The position numbers and the translations under genes are program-made. Below the pieces are notes generated by a model. It worked only from the letters and a program-made list of their open reading frames with translations. It did not search any database and was not told where the DNA came from. 64,000 nucleotides of DNA from a bacterium (lineage in GTDB: Bacteria; JAHJDO01): positions 120,005 through 184,004 of the forward strand of contig JAUSPT010000032.1 of NCBI GenBank assembly GCA_030652805.1, given 5' to 3'. This document shows, piece by piece, positions 25,521-33,616 of this stretch (positions are counted from its first letter, which is position 1; every line of letters starts with the position of its first letter).

Positions 25521-26879
25521 CTATTCTCCCTGCAGTAATTGCATAGCCTTTCCTGTTTTTTGGGCAGGAATAAAGGTCGGAGTAGTAGGAGTCACCAGAA
25601 CTATAATCTGTTTCTTCTCCTTTTCTGCCTGCTTCTTGGAAAATAACAGCCCCAGTACTGGAATTTGCCCTATACCAGGAGTGTACTTTTTGAAATCTGA
25701 AGCAAGCACGTCTGTAACACCTGAAAGAATCACTGACTGGCCCGGTTTAATAACTACATCAGACTCAGAACGATAAACCTTAAGTCCTGTTCTATCCTCG
25801 ACTGTAGGATCAACCTGACTGACCTCCAGATTGATATGCATAGTTACCTCTCCAAAACTGTCCACCTCCGGCTTAACCTTAAGCAACATTCCATACTTCT
25901 TCCATTTAACATCTGCAGAACCACTTCCTGCTACTTTATATCCAATTTCGCCTCCATGTTCAAAAACAGCTTCTCCGCCGCTTAATGCAGACTGATGCAA
26001 AGACTTCCTTATAGTAGCATTCCCCTTAGAATGAGTAAAATTTAATGCCTTGGTCAGGTTATATCCTATATTCCAGCTGGGTCCGGCTCCCCCTGTACTT
26101 GCAAGACCTGCTCCGCCAGCTAATGTGCCTCCAAGCAGATTCATTCCCATATCCTTTCCTGCTACAGCGTTTATTTCTGCAAATTGGACATCTACTTCTA
26201 TCATAACCTTTTTTACTTTTAGAAGATTGATAACGTTTTCAGCAAATGCGCCTGCTATTTTTTCAACCTCCTTGGACTCTTCTTCTCCCACTACAAAACC
26301 TCTCAGAATAACCCTGTTTCCAATAATCTTAACATTCACATTTGGGATCCCGATATTCTTTTTAATTTCCTCTGCCAGAATTTCATTATGAATCCCAGTG
26401 CGTATCTTCACCAGATTTATTACCTCTGGGTATGCTGCAGCAACTTTTTCTACTCTTTCTTTATCAGAAGCAGTCAAAACGGATCCATCAATAACCACTT
26501 TACCCCCGACTACCTTGACTTTTATTCCTTCTACATCGCTTAATAACTGACGAACTTCTTCAGCAAACTGCCTTGGGTCTCTTGAAATAACATAGATAGC
26601 ATGGGTAACTTTTTCCTCTTTGCTGTCCCATATAATAAGATCTGTAGTTCCAACTTTTATGCCTGTAATAATTATCTGCTCACCACCAGCAACCACCTGA
26701 ACATTAGCTACTTTATCATCTCCAACTGAAACACGCGCCAACTTCTTCACATCCACTACCTGCTGCTGCCCAACAGAAACAGTAATCGCTTTCTGTCCAT
26801 AGACAACGCTTCCCATAAATAGTATGCAGATCGCTGCTGTCCATACTCCGACCAATCCTGTCTTTTGCTTAGTGTTCAT
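25521..26879 (-). CDS. cpaC: Tad pilus outer-membrane secretin CpaC/RcpA
   Basis: The 452-residue protein has a signal peptide (cleavage near VVYGQ, about residue 29). An N-terminal CpaC domain (about 30-105; KKLARVSVGDDKVANVQVV) and a BON-like domain (about 110-210; VKVVGGKVVIDGSV) follow. The secretin barrel starts about 220 (VMIEVDVQFAEI) and ends with VLGLLFSKK and IIVLVTPTTP. It forms the outer-membrane channel for the Flp pilus. It lies between cpaB and cpaF as in most Tad loci. Confidence 0.93.
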   Translation of the reverse strand: MNTKQKTGLVGVWTAAICILFMGSVVYGQKAITVSVGQQQVVDVKKLARVSVGDDKVANVQVVAGGEQIIITGIKVGTTDLIIWDSKEEKVTHAIYVISRDPRQFAEEVRQLLSDVEGIKVKVVGGKVVIDGSVLTASDKERVEKVAAAYPEVINLVKIRTGIHNEILAEEIKKNIGIPNVNVKIIGNRVILRGFVVGEEESKEVEKIAGAFAENVINLLKVKKVMIEVDVQFAEINAVAGKDMGMNLLGGTLAGGAGLASTGGAGPSWNIGYNLTKALNFTHSKGNATIRKSLHQSALSGGEAVFEHGGEIGYKVAGSGSADVKWKKYGMLLKVKPEVDSFGEVTMHINLEVSQVDPTVEDRTGLKVYRSESDVVIKPGQSVILSGVTDVLASDFKKYTPGIGQIPVLGLLFSKKQAEKEKKQIIVLVTPTTPTFIPAQKTGKAMQLLQGE

Positions 26880-26906
26880 GTTTTTTCCTCCTTGTTTTTG
26901 TTTTAA

Positions 26907-27737
26907 TCAGAATTGTTCAATAGTTTTAACTCCGCCCTTAATTACTTCCACCTTGATTCTGTCCTGACGCTGGATAGTAAGTTTTTTAACCTGCTCCAGC
27001 TGCAAAATAGAACTCATTGTAATTTTCGGCATGTCTGGTATCACCTCTAAGTCTTCCGGATTGCGCAGAACAAGTGTTATTTTCCCTCTTGCTTGAGCAA
27101 AGATAATCATTTCCGCCTCCTGGAGCGTTAAAGAGAGAGTTACAGTATTATATCCTCTCCTTAGCATTGCTGCTGTAGAGTGCGTTTCCTCTACATCCAC
27201 TCTTTTGCGTCCTACTTCCTGCCCTACAGCCAGAACAGTTACATTCTGAAGAAGAGTGAGAGTTGTTATCCCTGCTGCTTTTTCTCCTTCCACTGTAAAA
27301 TTTGCAGCAAGATCTACATGATCATTCGGCTGGATATGTCCACCTACCCCTGTTACTTCATCTACAGAAATGGTTACTGCTCTCTCTTTCTGCCTTATGA
27401 GCGGAGATAATCCTTCCATCTTCTCCATCCCAAGACAGAGCCATGTTAACTGCTGACCTTTTTTTAGTAAAAACAACGTCTTCTGACCTTGTATTATCTC
27501 AATATCATCAGGGTTTAATGCATTGGGATCTTTAAACTTACGAGGCACCTGCGAAATTTCTACCATTCCCTTAGAAATTTTCTCTTTTGCCTTTATATCC
27601 TTTGCTGCTACAAGAACGCTTACCAGCTCCTTTCCCTTAAAAATTGGTCTTGTAACACCTTGAATATAAAAATGCACCATGACTATCGCTAAAAGACCTA
27701 ATACAACTCCCATTATTAATGAAGCTTTATTCTGCAT
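26907..27737 (-). CDS. cpaB: Tad pilus assembly protein CpaB/RcpC
   Basis: The 276-residue protein has one N-terminal membrane helix (about 8-26), then a SAF/beta-clip domain beginning VSVLVAAKDIKAKEKISKGM. A CpaB C-terminal domain follows with ERAVTISVDEVTGVGGHIQ and PNDHVDLAANF. RcpC/CpaB is a periplasmic partner of the secretin, proposed to bind peptidoglycan. It precedes cpaC by 27 bases. Length is normal. Confidence 0.92.
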   Translation of the reverse strand: MQNKASLIMGVVLGLLAIVMVHFYIQGVTRPIFKGKELVSVLVAAKDIKAKEKISKGMVEISQVPRKFKDPNALNPDDIEIIQGQKTLFLLKKGQQLTWLCLGMEKMEGLSPLIRQKERAVTISVDEVTGVGGHIQPNDHVDLAANFTVEGEKAAGITTLTLLQNVTVLAVGQEVGRKRVDVEETHSTAAMLRRGYNTVTLSLTLQEAEMIIFAQARGKITLVLRNPEDLEVIPDMPKITMSSILQLEQVKKLTIQRQDRIKVEVIKGGVKTIEQF

Positions 27738-27755
27738 ATCTACCTCCCTTTTTTA

Positions 27756-28514
27756 TTAACTTATTTTAATTATTGTAGCATAGTTATTCGTTTTGTCATT
27801 ATTTTCATCTGGAAAAACAATCAAACATTTTCCATCCTTTTTCTGAGCGCTGAGTAAATCGCCACTATCATCCAGCTTCCACCCATTCATTTTTAATCGG
27901 CTCTGATAAAAGAACTTCTGTGTGGTTGAGGAAGCAAGGCTTTTATACATTAGCACTTTATAATTTACGCCTCCAACTCCAAGCTCAAAGCTGAGCGCCT
28001 CAGAATTTAGCGGGTAGATAGGTATATCCTTGATAAAATCCTCCTCAACATTTGATTCTCTCCATTCCTCAAAACTTAAACAAAAAATATGGCTTCCCGA
28101 GAGGTTGGTATCCCTCATAGGCAAGACAGCTATGCCAAGACTTGGCGATTTCAATTTTTTAGCCATAATAAACTCACTGCCGCCTATATTCTTCCTGCAA
28201 TGAAGACCAAAATTTCTCGTTTTCAGGTCATTTGAAAATTGTTTTATTAGTGTTTGAGCGGATAATGGGGAATGGTATATGCCAATTAAAGCGGGCTTAG
28301 AGTTAATCTTCACACGATAAGACTTGCCTGCCATATCTCTCATCATATCCGGAAGATTGAAACGTTTTTGGTTAATCTTATCCTGCAGTTCATAAATAAG
28401 CCCATAAACCTTATCTTGTCGACCGCCCTTTATTAAACCGTAACAACTCAAAGCAATAGTCAAAATAGCTATTAGAAGAACCTTCCCTGTGATTTTTGTT
28501 ACTTGCCTTATCAT
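27756..28514 (-). CDS. Exported protein of the Tad operon, function unknown
   Basis: I do not recognise this 252-residue protein. It has an N-terminal hydrophobic segment (about 10-26, VLLIAILTIALSCYG) that could be a signal anchor, or a weak lipoprotein signal with Cys24. Two similar-looking halves each pair a short beta region with a phrase about a truncated or oriented helix (LIKQFSNDLKTRNFGLHC and KFFYQSRLKMNGWKL). This hints at an internal duplication of a small alpha/beta domain. It fits between tadG and cpaB without a gap, so it is likely a periplasmic pilus accessory protein. Confidence 0.6.
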   Translation of the reverse strand: MIRQVTKITGKVLLIAILTIALSCYGLIKGGRQDKVYGLIYELQDKINQKRFNLPDMMRDMAGKSYRVKINSKPALIGIYHSPLSAQTLIKQFSNDLKTRNFGLHCRKNIGGSEFIMAKKLKSPSLGIAVLPMRDTNLSGSHIFCLSFEEWRESNVEEDFIKDIPIYPLNSEALSFELGVGGVNYKVLMYKSLASSTTQKFFYQSRLKMNGWKLDDSGDLLSAQKKDGKCLIVFPDENNDKTNNYATIIKIS

Positions 28515-29450
28515 TTAGTGCACCATTAGTATCCTATCAAAACCTGTTTTGTCAAATTTTGCCTTGTAGTTTGGATCGGGAAGTATATTGAATTTAACTT
28601 TGCTTCCGATATGCCCTTTTGTTTTATCTTTATCCTCCTTCCATAAGCTTTCTATCCATGAGAAAATAAGATCAGCACCTTTAGTAACTTTAGGAATTTC
28701 TCCTCCAAGACTTCCTCCATATGGAACAGCCTTGGCTGTTGTATAAATAGATGGTATATTAATACCCAGAAGAGAGCCGCCTATCAGGACTGGTTGAGAA
28801 CCCTTGTAAGCAAGAGAAAAGGTATAGACATCTTCTCCGCCTGTCATAAATCCCAACCAGCCACTGGCGCAAAGAAAATACTTAGCCCTGTCTACATTTA
28901 ACCAGCATGGAATTAACGAGGTGAGAGAGCTCCAGCCAAAATTCCCTCCTTTTATATCATCGTAAAAGCTTTTACCGTCATCATAAATTCCTTTTACGTC
29001 CTCTATACTGCTCATATTTACAAGACGCTCTGCCAAAGCAGTCGGCAGGGGAACAGCTGCATCAGCCTTATTAGCTCTGCCATATGTAAACACCTGAGTA
29101 ATAGCAATAACAGGAACAGCATACTTCATAACATCCTGAATGGTTTGGACAATATTAGTAATAGTAAAATTCACATCTCCAGTGAACCAGAGTTTAATGA
29201 GGTCAATAATAAATGCAGGAACCCATAGAATATTGAGCATTGCTATTACATTAAGTCCCCTTGCCTGCCATACTGCGCCTGCCATAGCAGCAGAATCAGT
29301 TGCATTCTGCATTCTGATGCGCCAGCTTACAAGCTGTCCCACGTCCACAACCAGCATTATGAACATAACCAGCACCAGAAGCATCAGCGCTGCAAAAACG
29401 GCAGCCTGCCCGCCGTTATCTTTTCTGAGCTTATGAATTTGAATAAACAT
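28515..29450 (-). CDS. TadG-like pilus protein (Flp pilus-assembly N-terminal domain)
   Basis: The start is ATG 29450, which overlaps the tadE stop as TAATG; a longer frame would begin with GTG. The 311-residue product begins with the TadE/TadG pattern: a basic stretch, GGQAAVFAALMLLVLVMFIMLVVDVGQLV and RIRMQNATDSAAMAGA. That is the Flp pilus-assembly TadG N-terminal domain. A second hydrophobic region (about 65-115) and a globular C-terminal part follow. It lacks the von Willebrand domain of long TadG proteins. It is probably a pseudopilin-like or envelope-anchored component. Confidence 0.8.
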   Translation of the reverse strand: MFIQIHKLRKDNGGQAAVFAALMLLVLVMFIMLVVDVGQLVSWRIRMQNATDSAAMAGAVWQARGLNVIAMLNILWVPAFIIDLIKLWFTGDVNFTITNIVQTIQDVMKYAVPVIAITQVFTYGRANKADAAVPLPTALAERLVNMSSIEDVKGIYDDGKSFYDDIKGGNFGWSSLTSLIPCWLNVDRAKYFLCASGWLGFMTGGEDVYTFSLAYKGSQPVLIGGSLLGINIPSIYTTAKAVPYGGSLGGEIPKVTKGADLIFSWIESLWKEDKDKTKGHIGSKVKFNILPDPNYKAKFDKTGFDRILMVH

Positions 29451-29938
29451 TATAAGAGACTCGCTATTTCCCCTAACTGTTGTTTTATCCACTTGATTAT
29501 TTCATCCTTGGAGAAGCAGAACCCTAGAAAACGGCAGCTCCCCTTCACTGTAGTTCCTCCACCAAATATGGCTGATAAATAAGGTCCTGCTGGCACAGTA
29601 TATGTTACATCCATCTTCGCGCTTCCTTTCGCCATCACATACGAGAGAAAACTTGCAAGGTAATTAGTTCCCGGGATAAAACTCATATCCGGGAGCCCTG
29701 CTTCTCTTAACAAATCAAAGCTGGTATTGACATTTCCATGACCAAAGAATACAGCACCGGCTCCTCCGCCATCTCTCGTTTCCTTTAGAGCTCCTTCTCT
29801 GGCTGCTATGTAAACCTTTGATTGAGCCACCATAACCTTTCCAAAGTGAACAACAATCATCATAATGAGTATAAAAATCGGCAGGACAATTGCTGCTTCT
29901 ACTGCTGCCTGACCACTGTTAGATCTAATTAGCTTCAT
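29450..29938 (-). CDS. TadE-like pseudopilin (second copy)
   Basis: The start is ATG 29938, six bases after a GGAGG site that overlaps the stop of the gene before it. The 162-residue product begins MKLIRSNSGQAAVEAAIVLPIFILIMM, the TadE signature with Gly before the cut and Glu in the helix. TadE-like pseudopilins are processed by the Tad prepilin peptidase and help to start Flp fibres. The C-terminal part has several Cys and a Gly-rich loop. Confidence 0.85.
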   Translation of the reverse strand: MKLIRSNSGQAAVEAAIVLPIFILIMMIVVHFGKVMVAQSKVYIAAREGALKETRDGGGAGAVFFGHGNVNTSFDLLREAGLPDMSFIPGTNYLASFLSYVMAKGSAKMDVTYTVPAGPYLSAIFGGGTTVKGSCRFLGFCFSKDEIIKWIKQQLGEIASLL

Positions 29939-29939
29939 T

Positions 29940-30443
29940 CTAGTCCTCCACATTTATATTACAGCTTTGAGTAACTGGAAGATAATATCTATCGCCATCC
30001 TGAATCCCAATTATTCTGCCAACCATGGGCATATTCAGTTTAAACTTGTATTTGACAGTAGTGGTATTACCCGATTGGCTAACTGTAGTATTAGATTGAG
30101 CATAAGAATACTGCTTAATTATTGTTGCTAGGTTCTGTGCCCAATCAGGAATGGGAATTTTTTCAAGAATTTCAGAAATTGCCGAATCTAGAACCCCTCC
30201 CGAAGATTGACTGGAAATAGGTATCAGCGCAATGCTGGCAGCAAGTTTTGCTTTGTCCGCATCCTGATGCACAGAATATGAACGAGCTGCTGAAAAGGCA
30301 GCATAATTAGTTACTATATTGGCAGTTGCTATCAAAGCAAGCTGCATAATAGCCATGGCAAAGAGAATTAAAACAGGCATAACAATGACAAATTCAACCA
30401 TTGACTGGCCTCTGTTATTTATTCGCCTAAAGCATTTCTTCAT
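29940..30443 (-). CDS. TadE-like pseudopilin (first copy)
   Basis: The 167-residue protein begins MKKCFRRINNRGQSMVEFVIVMPVLILFAM, with the TadE RGQSMVEF pattern and a single N-terminal helix. The remainder is polar, with a Ser/Gln-rich loop (about 70-80). Its start overlaps tadV by 4 bases. The two adjacent TadE-like genes resemble tadE/tadF pairs of other Tad loci. Confidence 0.87.
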   Translation of the reverse strand: MKKCFRRINNRGQSMVEFVIVMPVLILFAMAIMQLALIATANIVTNYAAFSAARSYSVHQDADKAKLAASIALIPISSQSSGGVLDSAISEILEKIPIPDWAQNLATIIKQYSYAQSNTTVSQSGNTTTVKYKFKLNMPMVGRIIGIQDGDRYYLPVTQSCNINVED

Positions 30444-30943
30444 CTAAAAATCCATGCAATAAAGGTTCCAACACTCAGAGCCGCTCCATAAGGAATCCTT
30501 TCACTGTTAGACAGCTTTAAAGCTTCCGTTTTTAACCCGGGCATAATAAAACTCAAAATAAGACGAAAAATATTTTTTAGCCCTCTCCAGAATGTCCCTT
30601 TCCATATCATTACCGCTATTGCCAGTATTCCGCCTGTCAGGATTCCATAAAAACAAGCATTCAAGATAAATGGATACCCTCCAACAGCTCCAACAGCAGC
30701 CATTAATTTAACGTCTCCTCCTCCTACTCCGCCAAAGACAAATACTATGGCAAAAACACAAAACCCAATAGCGAGCCCCAGCATACTGTTAACCAACCCG
30801 CCAACGCCATGATTCCAAACGTTAAGCAACAGCCCTACCGCCACAGCAGGAAAGGTTACACAATTGTATATCTTGTGTGTAATCAAGTCTGTAACCGCTG
30901 ATACCAGCAAAAGCAATATTAGTAATATGTCTGAAAATGCCAT
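30440..30943 (-). CDS. cpaA: Tad prepilin peptidase TadV/CpaA
   Basis: The 167-residue membrane protein belongs to the A24 aspartic prepilin peptidases. The first catalytic Asp lies in VTDLITHKIYN (about residue 18) and the second in the GGGDVKLMAAVGA motif (about 75). Four to five membrane helices are visible and the N-terminal methylase domain is absent, as in TadV. It processes Flp and TadE-like prepilins encoded beside it. Since the T2SS operon shows no gspO, it might also serve those pseudopilins, which is speculative. Confidence 0.93.
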   Translation of the reverse strand: MAFSDILLILLLLVSAVTDLITHKIYNCVTFPAVAVGLLLNVWNHGVGGLVNSMLGLAIGFCVFAIVFVFGGVGGGDVKLMAAVGAVGGYPFILNACFYGILTGGILAIAVMIWKGTFWRGLKNIFRLILSFIMPGLKTEALKLSNSERIPYGAALSVGTFIAWIFR

Positions 30944-30951
30944 AAAGTTAA

Positions 30952-31134
30952 TTATTGCGCTGATTCTAAATCATCAGCTGCTTTTTCAACTTTTGCTGAT
31001 AACTTGTCTCTAAAATACTGGAACGCAACTATAGCAGCAATGGCTATTAACACCACTATCAGAATATATTCTGTCATGCCCTGCCCTTCTTCTCCGAATA
31101 TAATCCCTTTCATTAAGTTTTTAAGCTTCTTCAT
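30952..31134 (-). CDS. flp: Flp-type major pilin
   Basis: The start at ATG 31134 lies after a GGGGGTG site; an ATG 18 bases upstream overlaps that site. The 60-residue product has the Flp layout: a basic leader ending FGEEGQGMTEYILIVVLIAI, with Glu at +5 after the Gly cut and the adjoining Tyr. A hydrophobic helix and a short charged tail follow. It is the likely fibre subunit of the Tad pilus. Confidence 0.93.
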   Translation of the reverse strand: MKKLKNLMKGIIFGEEGQGMTEYILIVVLIAIAAIVAFQYFRDKLSAKVEKAADDLESAQ

Positions 31135-31156
31135 TTTGTCACCCCCTTTCATTCAT

Positions 31157-31336
31157 TTATGGAATAGGTAAACTAATAAGACTTGCGATTCTATTGTAAT
31201 AAGTTTTTAGCGCCTTACGAAACATCTCAAAACAACCTGCCAGACAAAGAACAGCTATTACTGTTACAAGAACATACTCTGTCATCGCTTGCCCTTTTTC
31301 GTCCAGCAACAAGTTTTTTAAACTCTGTACAAACAT
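31157..31336 (-). CDS. Second Flp-type pilin, short gene
   Basis: A 59-codon gene runs from ATG 31336 to TAA 31157. Its product begins MFVQSLKNLLLDEKGQAMTE and continues with YVLVTVIAVLCLAG. This is the full Flp signature: basic leader, Gly before the cut, Glu at +5 with Tyr beside it, then a hydrophobic helix. The tail (MFRKALKTYYNRI) is basic and unlike the acidic tail of the neighbouring flp. The helix has two Cys. It lies between the PP2C gene (6-base gap) and flp (22-base gap). It may be a minor or alternative pilin. Confidence 0.85.
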   Translation of the reverse strand: MFVQSLKNLLLDEKGQAMTEYVLVTVIAVLCLAGCFEMFRKALKTYYNRIASLISLPIP

Positions 31337-31342
31337 TAATTG

Positions 31343-32107
31343 CTACCTATAAGCTTCTACCAAAACAACTGTAATGTTATCAACTCCTCCAGCTTTATTA
31401 GCATAGTCTATCATTTCTTCTGCTGCTTTTGAAAGGTTATCTATATGTTTTTTTATAATATCCTCCATTGTCTTTCTTTCCAGCATACCGCTCAGCCCAT
31501 CGGAACATATGAGAAAAATATCTACAGGAACAATATCCTCTTCCTGTAGATCAACCTTGACCTCTTTCTCACTACCCAGAGCCCGTGTAATAACATTCTT
31601 CCAGCGATGCTGTTTGGCTTCCTCTTTCGTTATTACATTCTCTTTAAGTTGCTCATTAACCCATGAATGATCCTCTGTAATCTGCTTCAGCCTTCCATTT
31701 CTCATTAAATACACCCTGCTGTCGCCTACATGCACAACATACCCTTTCGCCTCAGCAATGGATAACCCTGCTATAGTTGTTCCCATTCCTTTAAGTTCAG
31801 GGTTAGAAAATGACATCTCATATATTTTCTTATTAGCAATTCGTACTGCGGTAAGGAGCTTATTAGCCTCAGGCGCTAGTTCTGGGTTCATCTCAAATGG
31901 CCAGGTAATATCATTGTCTTTGGCTGTGCGTTCAATAAAGGCCTTTATTAATTCGATAGATTTGCGACTTGCTACATCACCTGCTGCATGCCCACCCATG
32001 CCATCAGCTACAAGATAAAGCTTCAGATCATCACTGACCAGAAAGCTATCTTCATTTAGCTTGCGCACTCTGCCTAAATCTGATAAGCCGTATGCTCTGA
32101 ACTTCAT
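31343..32107 (-). CDS. PP2C-type Ser/Thr protein phosphatase
   Basis: The product has the bacterial PP2C (Stp1/PppA) motifs: YGLSDLGRVRKLNEDSF, LVADGMGGHAAGDVAS, GMGTTIAGL, VHVGDSRVYLMRNG, LICSDGLSGM and GGVDNITVVLV, with all metal-binding Asp residues present. I set the start at ATG 32107 because the promoter places the transcript start near 32136. The ATG at 32134 would then be nearly leaderless. It is the first gene of the Tad operon and opposes the kinase at its far end. Confidence 0.92.
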   Translation of the reverse strand: MKFRAYGLSDLGRVRKLNEDSFLVSDDLKLYLVADGMGGHAAGDVASRKSIELIKAFIERTAKDNDITWPFEMNPELAPEANKLLTAVRIANKKIYEMSFSNPELKGMGTTIAGLSIAEAKGYVVHVGDSRVYLMRNGRLKQITEDHSWVNEQLKENVITKEEAKQHRWKNVITRALGSEKEVKVDLQEEDIVPVDIFLICSDGLSGMLERKTMEDIIKKHIDNLSKAAEEMIDYANKAGGVDNITVVLVEAYR

Positions 32108-32142
32108 CTCTAATTTTACTCCTGTAACTGCCATACTGGTTA

Positions 32143-32172
32143 ATTCTAATACTTTTTCTATGCCTTTGTCAA
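32143..32172 (-). promoter_or_regulatory. Promoter of the Tad operon
   Basis: On the minus strand TTGACA (32167-32172) is followed after 18 bases by TAGAAT (32143-32148). It lies directly before the PP2C gene and after the stop of the AMP ligase, so the Tad operon probably has its own start of transcription. Confidence 0.65.
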
Positions 32173-32185
32173 TTTTTTATACCAC

Positions 32186-33616
32186 CTAGCGCTTGAGCTT
32201 TCCGTTTGCTGTTTTGTCTAATCGGGCTACACATAGAAATTCTTTTGGAACCTTATATGAAGCTAATCTCTGATAGCAAAATTTGCGCACACTATTGATA
32301 TCAAAATCTGTTTTTGCTTTATTTTGCAGAACGATCATTGCACAGGGAAGCTGCCCATACTGAGGATGGGTAATGCCATACACAAGAGACTCCTTGATGT
32401 CAGGATGCTGATTGAGAACTGATTCCACTTCATAGGGAAAGACTTTCATGCCGGCAAAATTAATGATATGTTTTTCTCTGCCAACAAGAAACAGAAAGCC
32501 TTCTTTATCAAGTCTAGCTAGATCCCCTGTCTTAAACCAGCCGTTATGCAATACCTGCTTTTTACTTTGCCATGGAGAAAAGTATGCATCAAACATTCCT
32601 TTTCCTTTAAGATAAACTTCACCAATCCCCTTAGCATCAGCATTTACTATTTTCACTTCGTAATCTGGTAGAATTCTGCCTACTGACTCTTGCTTCGTTT
32701 TATCCTCAGAACAATTGAGAAACGGCAGGCCCACTTCAATAATTCCATACGCTTCAGTCAGTTGAAAACCAAACTTTTTATGAAAATCATTTGCTATATC
32801 AACAGGCAGCTTTACTGCTGTACACACAGCCATACGGATACGACTTAACATATGGGAAGAAAGCATATCCGATTTTGTCAGCATATGATAATGGAAAGGT
32901 GAAGCGTATATAAATGTTCCTCTGTGGGTTTTCAATTTCTCAAGCAGTAATTCAGGGAATGCGCGGCTGCAGAGAATAATTGTTGCCCCACGCCGCAGGA
33001 AAAGCAGAATCGTTACTACAAAATGAAAACTCATGGAAAGAACCCATATCACTATATCATTTGAAGTGATATTTAACCCTTTATCTGCAGCATTGGTTCT
33101 TTGAATAATGGCTTCATGGGAAATTACTACTCCTTTGCTTACCCCGGTTGTGCCTGATGAAAACCGGATAAAAGCAGGATTTAATGTATAATAATCCGCT
33201 GGAACCTGTTTCTTCGCTGCGCGTTGATATAGAAAAAACTTTCTTTCACACACACAATCAGAAAAAATTCGAAGGCTGCCATGTTTGATACACCTTTCTT
33301 TATTAGAGAGCAAAGCATTCACATCAATTTTTTCCAGTATATCATCAACTTCATACATGGATAACGACGTAGATACTGGAACAATAACTGCAGGTAAAGA
33401 CAGTACAGCCAGACTAATAATAATATAATCAATACTATCTTCACATAGTAATGCTACACGTTGAGCTGGCTGAACTCCATATGACTTTAATTCATCTGTA
33501 AGTTTCTCTACAGAAGCAAACAACTCGCCATAAGAAACCTGTTTATTCCCGTCAATGACAGCAATTTTCTTCTGAAGCTTTTTTGTTTCGCTCTTTATTA
33601 CATCTACAATATTCAT
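32186..33616 (-). CDS. AMP-forming acyl ligase of the lipid/polyketide-like locus
   Basis: The 476-residue enzyme is an ANL-family adenylating ligase. P-loop FSSGTTGVSKGVV (about 151-163), the AYGIIEVG segment, TGDLARLDKEGFLFLVGRE and the catalytic Lys near the C-terminus (GKLKR, Lys473) are all present. It would activate a carboxylic acid and load it on CoA or on one of the two ACPs of the locus. It closes the cluster and overlaps the flavoprotein gene by 4 bases. At 476 residues it is slightly short but complete. Confidence 0.88.
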   Translation of the reverse strand: MNIVDVIKSETKKLQKKIAVIDGNKQVSYGELFASVEKLTDELKSYGVQPAQRVALLCEDSIDYIIISLAVLSLPAVIVPVSTSLSMYEVDDILEKIDVNALLSNKERCIKHGSLRIFSDCVCERKFFLYQRAAKKQVPADYYTLNPAFIRFSSGTTGVSKGVVISHEAIIQRTNAADKGLNITSNDIVIWVLSMSFHFVVTILLFLRRGATIILCSRAFPELLLEKLKTHRGTFIYASPFHYHMLTKSDMLSSHMLSRIRMAVCTAVKLPVDIANDFHKKFGFQLTEAYGIIEVGLPFLNCSEDKTKQESVGRILPDYEVKIVNADAKGIGEVYLKGKGMFDAYFSPWQSKKQVLHNGWFKTGDLARLDKEGFLFLVGREKHIINFAGMKVFPYEVESVLNQHPDIKESLVYGITHPQYGQLPCAMIVLQNKAKTDFDINSVRKFCYQRLASYKVPKEFLCVARLDKTANGKLKR

